Shown here one piece after another: positions 61,032 to 64,000 of a DNA stretch of 64,000 bases. A program made the position numbers and the translations under genes. The stretch comes from Aliiglaciecola sp. LCG003. GTDB lineage: Bacteria; Pseudomonadota; Gammaproteobacteria; Enterobacterales; Alteromonadaceae. The DNA is taken from NCBI RefSeq assembly GCF_030316135.1, contig NZ_CP128185.1, positions 4,092,001 to 4,156,000 on the forward strand, written 5' to 3'. The number at the start of each line of letters is the position of its first letter. The first letter of the stretch is position 1. The notes beneath the pieces were generated by a model. It did no database searches and had not been told where the DNA came from. It saw nothing but the letters and a program-made list of their open reading frames with translations.

Positions 61032-62864
61032 TCACTCAACCGTAACGGATTTAGCTAGGTTACGTGGTTGGTCTACGTCGGTGCCTTTTATTACGGCCAC
61101 GTAGTAGGACAACAATTGTAGCGGGATCGTGTAGACGATGGGCGCTATTGGGCTTTCGCAATGAGGAACGTTGATCACTCGCATGGTTTCATCGCTGGCG
61201 AAGTGGGCATTTTTGTCGGCAAACACATACATGATACCGCCACGGGCACGCACTTCTTCTACGTTAGATTTGAGTTTCTCTAGCAATTCGTTGTTAGGCG
61301 CAACAACGATAACCGGCATCTCATCATCTATCAGCGCCAATGGGCCATGTTTTAGCTCACCGGAGGCGTAGGCTTCTGCATGGATATAGGAAATCTCTTT
61401 TAACTTAAGCGCCCCTTCCATTGCAATCGGATATTGATCGCCACGACCCAAAAACAGGCTGTGATGTTTGTCGGCAAACTCTTCGGCCAAATCTTCGATT
61501 CCGGCGGTTAAACTTAACGTTTCTTCCAATTTGCTTGGCAAGCTGTGTAGTCCATCGATAATCGATTTTTTATCTAGCGCAGACATACCATTGTATTTAC
61601 CTAGCGCTAGAGTCAACATCAAAAAGGCGGTCAACTGGGTAGTGAAGGCTTTGGTCGAGGCAACACCAATTTCAGCGCCTGCAAGGGTCATAAACGCCAT
61701 ATCAGATTCGCGCACTAAAGAGGAGCCCGGCACATTACAAATGGTTAAGCTTGACGTATAACCTTGTTGCTTAGCTAATCTAAGGGCAGCAAGGGTATCG
61801 GCAGTTTCACCAGATTGGGAAATAGTAACTAATAAACTGTTTGGATGAACCACTGATTTGCGATAACGGAATTCAGACGCAATTTCTACATTACACGACA
61901 CATTAGCGTACTGCTCTAGCCAATAACGTGCTGTCATTCCTGAGTGATAACTGGTACCACAAGCAATGATTTGCACGTGCTTGATGCCTTTTAGAATCTC
62001 TTCTGAGCCAGCACCGAATATTCCTTCAACCAAATCGTGCTCGCCCAAGCGATCTTTTAGGGTGTTACGCACTACTGTTGGCTGTTCGTGGATCTCTTTT
62101 AACATGTAATGGCGATAACCGGCTTTATCACCTGCGTCATGCTCGATTTCAGAATCAAACACTTCACGCTCAACCACATCACCGTTGCTGTCATAAACCG
62201 TCACACTGGTGCGGGTGACCTCTGCAACATCACCTTCTTCAAGGAACATAAAGCGGCGCGTTACCGGCAATAAAGCCATTTGATCAGAGGCAATAAAGTT
62301 TTCACCAATGCCTAAGCCAATTACCAGTGGGCTACCTGAACGAGCAACAATTACGCGGTTCGCATCTTCTTTGTCCATAATCGCAGTACCATAGGCACCA
62401 TGGAATTGCTTAATTGAATCGACTACAGCTTGGAGTAAATCTTTACCTTTTTTGATTTCTTCGTGCACGGTATGAGCAATAGTTTCAGTGTCAGTGTCTG
62501 AAGTAAACACATAACCTTTGTTTACCAAATTAGTGCGGATACTTTCGTAGTTTTCGATAATGCCGTTGTGCACTACCGCAATACGCTCATCAGAAAAATG
62601 TGGGTGGGCGTTCTTTTGATTCACGCCGCCGTGGGTTGCCCAACGGGTATGAGCGATTCCGGTGAAGCCTTTCACAGGGTTAGCTTCAATTGCGTCACGC
62701 AACGCTTGCACTTTACCCACCTGACGTTCACGGGTTAGGTTACCTTCACCATCAAGCAAAGCCACGCCTGCTGAATCGTAACCACGATACTCTAGTCTTT
62801 TAAGTCCTTCGAGCAAAATTTCTACTACATTACGTTCGGCTATTGCGCCTACGATCCCACACAT
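61032..62864 (-). CDS. glmS: Glutamine-fructose-6-phosphate aminotransferase (isomerising)
   Basis: A 610-residue enzyme making glucosamine-6-phosphate from fructose-6-phosphate and glutamine, the first step of UDP-GlcNAc synthesis. The N-terminal glutaminase domain starts [20 protein letters not shown] with nucleophile Cys2 and contains [15 protein letters not shown] and HNGIIENY. Two SIS domains follow ([46 protein letters not shown]), and the C-terminus ends [13 protein letters not shown]. Length and motifs match E. coli GlmS. It lies 9 bp after the DeoR regulator gene. Its 3' end is the attTn7-type target used by the adjacent element. Confidence 0.97.
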   Translation of the reverse strand: MCGIVGAIAERNVVEILLEGLKRLEYRGYDSAGVALLDGEGNLTRERQVGKVQALRDAIEANPVKGFTGIAHTRWATHGGVNQKNAHPHFSDERIAVVHNGIIENYESIRTNLVNKGYVFTSDTDTETIAHTVHEEIKKGKDLLQAVVDSIKQFHGAYGTAIMDKEDANRVIVARSGSPLVIGLGIGENFIASDQMALLPVTRRFMFLEEGDVAEVTRTSVTVYDSNGDVVEREVFDSEIEHDAGDKAGYRHYMLKEIHEQPTVVRNTLKDRLGEHDLVEGIFGAGSEEILKGIKHVQIIACGTSYHSGMTARYWLEQYANVSCNVEIASEFRYRKSVVHPNSLLVTISQSGETADTLAALRLAKQQGYTSSLTICNVPGSSLVRESDMAFMTLAGAEIGVASTKAFTTQLTAFLMLTLALGKYNGMSALDKKSIIDGLHSLPSKLEETLSLTAGIEDLAEEFADKHHSLFLGRGDQYPIAMEGALKLKEISYIHAEAYASGELKHGPLALIDDEMPVIVVAPNNELLEKLKSNVEEVRARGGIMYVFADKNAHFASDETMRVINVPHCESPIAPIVYTIPLQLLSYYVAVIKGTDVDQPRNLAKSVTVE

Positions 62865-62873
62865 ACCTGTCTC

Positions 62874-63650
62874 CTAAACTGATTCTAACGTTGTGGCGCA
62901 AAGTACAGTTACGCCATGTTGTTCGATTTGACGTTTGGCATCATCTTCGATGCCATCGTCTGTGACCAAAATAGAAATCTGCGACCACGGCAGCTCTATA
63001 TTGGGTATTTTACGTTGTAATTTTTCTGATTCTGCCAGCACTATCACTTGCTTGGACACTTCAGCCATAGTGCGACTCAATGAAGTTAGTTCATTGAAAG
63101 TAGTCGAACCTCGGTTGATATCAATCCCTGCCGCGCCTAAAAAAGCTTGATCGAAATTATATGCGGTCAACATTTGTTCGGCCATCTGCCCCTGAAACGA
63201 ATGGGACTGTGCGTCCCAAGTGCCACCGGTCATTAACACCTGGGGTTCATTTTCACCTTCCAAGAGTACATTGGCCACCTGTAAGGAATTGGTCATTACC
63301 ACCAACCCAAGTTTTTTCGGAAGATGGGGAAGTAACGCCGAGGTAGTGCTGCCACTGTCGATAATAATACGGTTGTGATCTTGAATAAGGGTTGCGGCTA
63401 AACCAGCGATTGCCTTCTTTCGGCTCGAAAGCTTTTCACTTGAAAGCTCTGAAGATTCTGCAGGCAGCAATACCGCCCCGCCGAAGCGACGGAGTAACAA
63501 GCCATTATTCTCTAACTCGGCGAGATCCTTACGGATAGTGACTTCCGAAGTAGAATATAGCTTGGCTAATTCATCAACAGCCACTTCATGACGATCATTT
63601 AATCGTTCAATAATCGCTCTGCGACGCTGTTGAGTGTTTCGTTTCTGCAA
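62874..63650 (-). CDS. DeoR/GlpR family regulator upstream of glmS
   Basis: A 258-residue DeoR-family repressor. The N-terminal HTH is RRAIIERLNDRHEVAVDELAKLYSTSEVTIRKDLAELENNGLLLRRFGGAVL. The C-terminal sugar-phosphate domain has IIIDSGSTTSALLPHL, VVMTNSLQVANVLL and FLGAAGIDINRGSTTFNEL. The order glmU, deoR-type, glmS is common in marine gammaproteobacteria, and the regulator probably senses an amino-sugar phosphate and controls glmS. It should be co-transcribed with glmS (9 bp gap). Confidence 0.9.
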   Translation of the reverse strand: MQKRNTQQRRRAIIERLNDRHEVAVDELAKLYSTSEVTIRKDLAELENNGLLLRRFGGAVLLPAESSELSSEKLSSRKKAIAGLAATLIQDHNRIIIDSGSTTSALLPHLPKKLGLVVMTNSLQVANVLLEGENEPQVLMTGGTWDAQSHSFQGQMAEQMLTAYNFDQAFLGAAGIDINRGSTTFNELTSLSRTMAEVSKQVIVLAESEKLQRKIPNIELPWSQISILVTDDGIEDDAKRQIEQHGVTVLCATTLESV

Positions 63651-63919
63651 AATCGAAAGGCCTTAAATTTCAAATCGAAAGGAATTCTAGTTATTAAATT
63701 TCGAAAAGCAAGTATATTTTTTCATGATTGGGTATATTTTAGCCACAGTTTGGAATGCGGTGAATGGCATAAGCGTGGATTGAAGCCTTAGTGCAGCACA
63801 AAATAGCTTTTGCACCTTGGGTTAAAGCAGGGATTGCCCCTATGAACCACCCTCCAATTCACATAGCAAAGGACTGAGCCATGGCGCAGTCCTTATGCTG
63901 TAACGGCATCTTCTAACGA
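63651..63919. other. glmU-deoR intergenic region with a hairpin
   Basis: About 270 bp that must hold the deoR-glmS promoter. AAGGACTG (63869-63876) and CAGTCCTT (63887-63894) form a perfect 8-bp inverted repeat about 26 bp beyond glmU, with a poor T tract; it is either a weak glmU terminator or a regulatory site. Confidence 0.45.
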
Positions 63920-64000
63920 TTATTTTTTCTGGGGACGCTGCCAACCTTCGATATTTCGCTGTTTGCCCCGCGCAATGGCAAGCTCTGCATCCACTACATC
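63920..64000 (-). CDS. glmU: Bifunctional GlmU, C-terminal end (partial)
   Basis: The last 26 codons and the stop (TAA, 63920-63922) of a frame entering from the right edge. The product reads DVVDAELAIARGKQRNIEGW then QRPQKK, matching the conserved C-terminal tail of GlmU (R-x-K-Q, GW-x-RP-x-KK). GlmU acetylates glucosamine-1-phosphate and uridylylates GlcNAc-1-phosphate, completing UDP-GlcNAc synthesis begun by GlmS. Confidence 0.9.
   Translation of the reverse strand, partial: DVVDAELAIARGKQRNIEGWQRPQKK

Noticed and set aside
1-64000. tRNA, rRNA, CRISPR array, prophage or integron
   Set aside because: No tRNA-like cloverleaf, ribosomal RNA, regularly spaced array, phage structural gene or integrase was noticed on reading; a dedicated RNA scan was not possible.

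Overview
The window looks like chromosomal DNA of a marine gammaproteobacterium of the order Alteromonadales (Glaciecola, Paraglaciecola or Alteromonas-like). This is inferred from the glmU, DeoR regulator, glmS order at the right edge, the secreted beta-glucan enzymes with a PEP-CTERM-type protein, a TonB-dependent receptor, several RND pumps and a moderately AT-rich composition. No rRNA, tRNA or CRISPR array was seen.

Layout. 1-5408 (minus): VTT membrane protein, six-hairpin glycosidase-like protein, GT4 glycosyltransferase and a phosphodiesterase cut by the window edge. 5409-6927: a RAYT-type HUH transposase flanked by REP-like repeats in opposite orientations. 6928-11622 (minus): N-formylglutamate amidohydrolase, QEGLA/DUF1704 metallopeptidase and ATP-grasp ligase with overlapping ends, then CBS and DUF5335 proteins. 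11901-15348: S9 peptidase, DUF1206 membrane protein. 16049-20211: MlaA lipoprotein, MMPL/RND exporter, SDR. 20330-23034: TonB receptor and PaiB-like protein. 23245-27516: a tight five-gene operon (thermostable-hemolysin family, AMP ligase, haem-oxygenase-like diiron protein, SDR, TPR protein). 27618-33298: DUF2721, RND drug pump and adaptor, divergent TetR. 33305-41149: GH16 chimera, PEP-CTERM-type protein and divergent GH9.

41211-50604 holds a sterol-desaturase-family protein, a Crp/Fnr regulator, an RsbQ-like hydrolase paired with a PAS hybrid kinase, an orphan binding protein, ZapE, a REC-GGDEF protein followed by a 72-residue stand-alone DHp-like protein, and DUF3147. 50697-59237 is a heavy-metal resistance operon: BlaI-type repressor, M56 peptidase, CzcCBA-type RND pump, HupE-like protein, anchor protein and the stump of a DUF6488-like gene. 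59188-61009 is foreign-looking: a 5'-truncated uracil-DNA-glycosylase-like gene, a gene with a G10 tract, and three 20-bp direct repeats ending in TGTTGTGG 22 bp from the glmS stop codon. I read this as the glmS-proximal (right) end of a degraded Tn7-like element. 61032-64000 (minus): glmS, DeoR regulator, glmU 3' end.

The most promising under-described systems are the 23-27.5 kb operon with complete diiron ligands, the QEGLA/ATP-grasp/amidohydrolase operon, the RsbQ-PAS kinase pair and the Tn7-like remnant. Functions rest on motif reading by eye; no database search was run.
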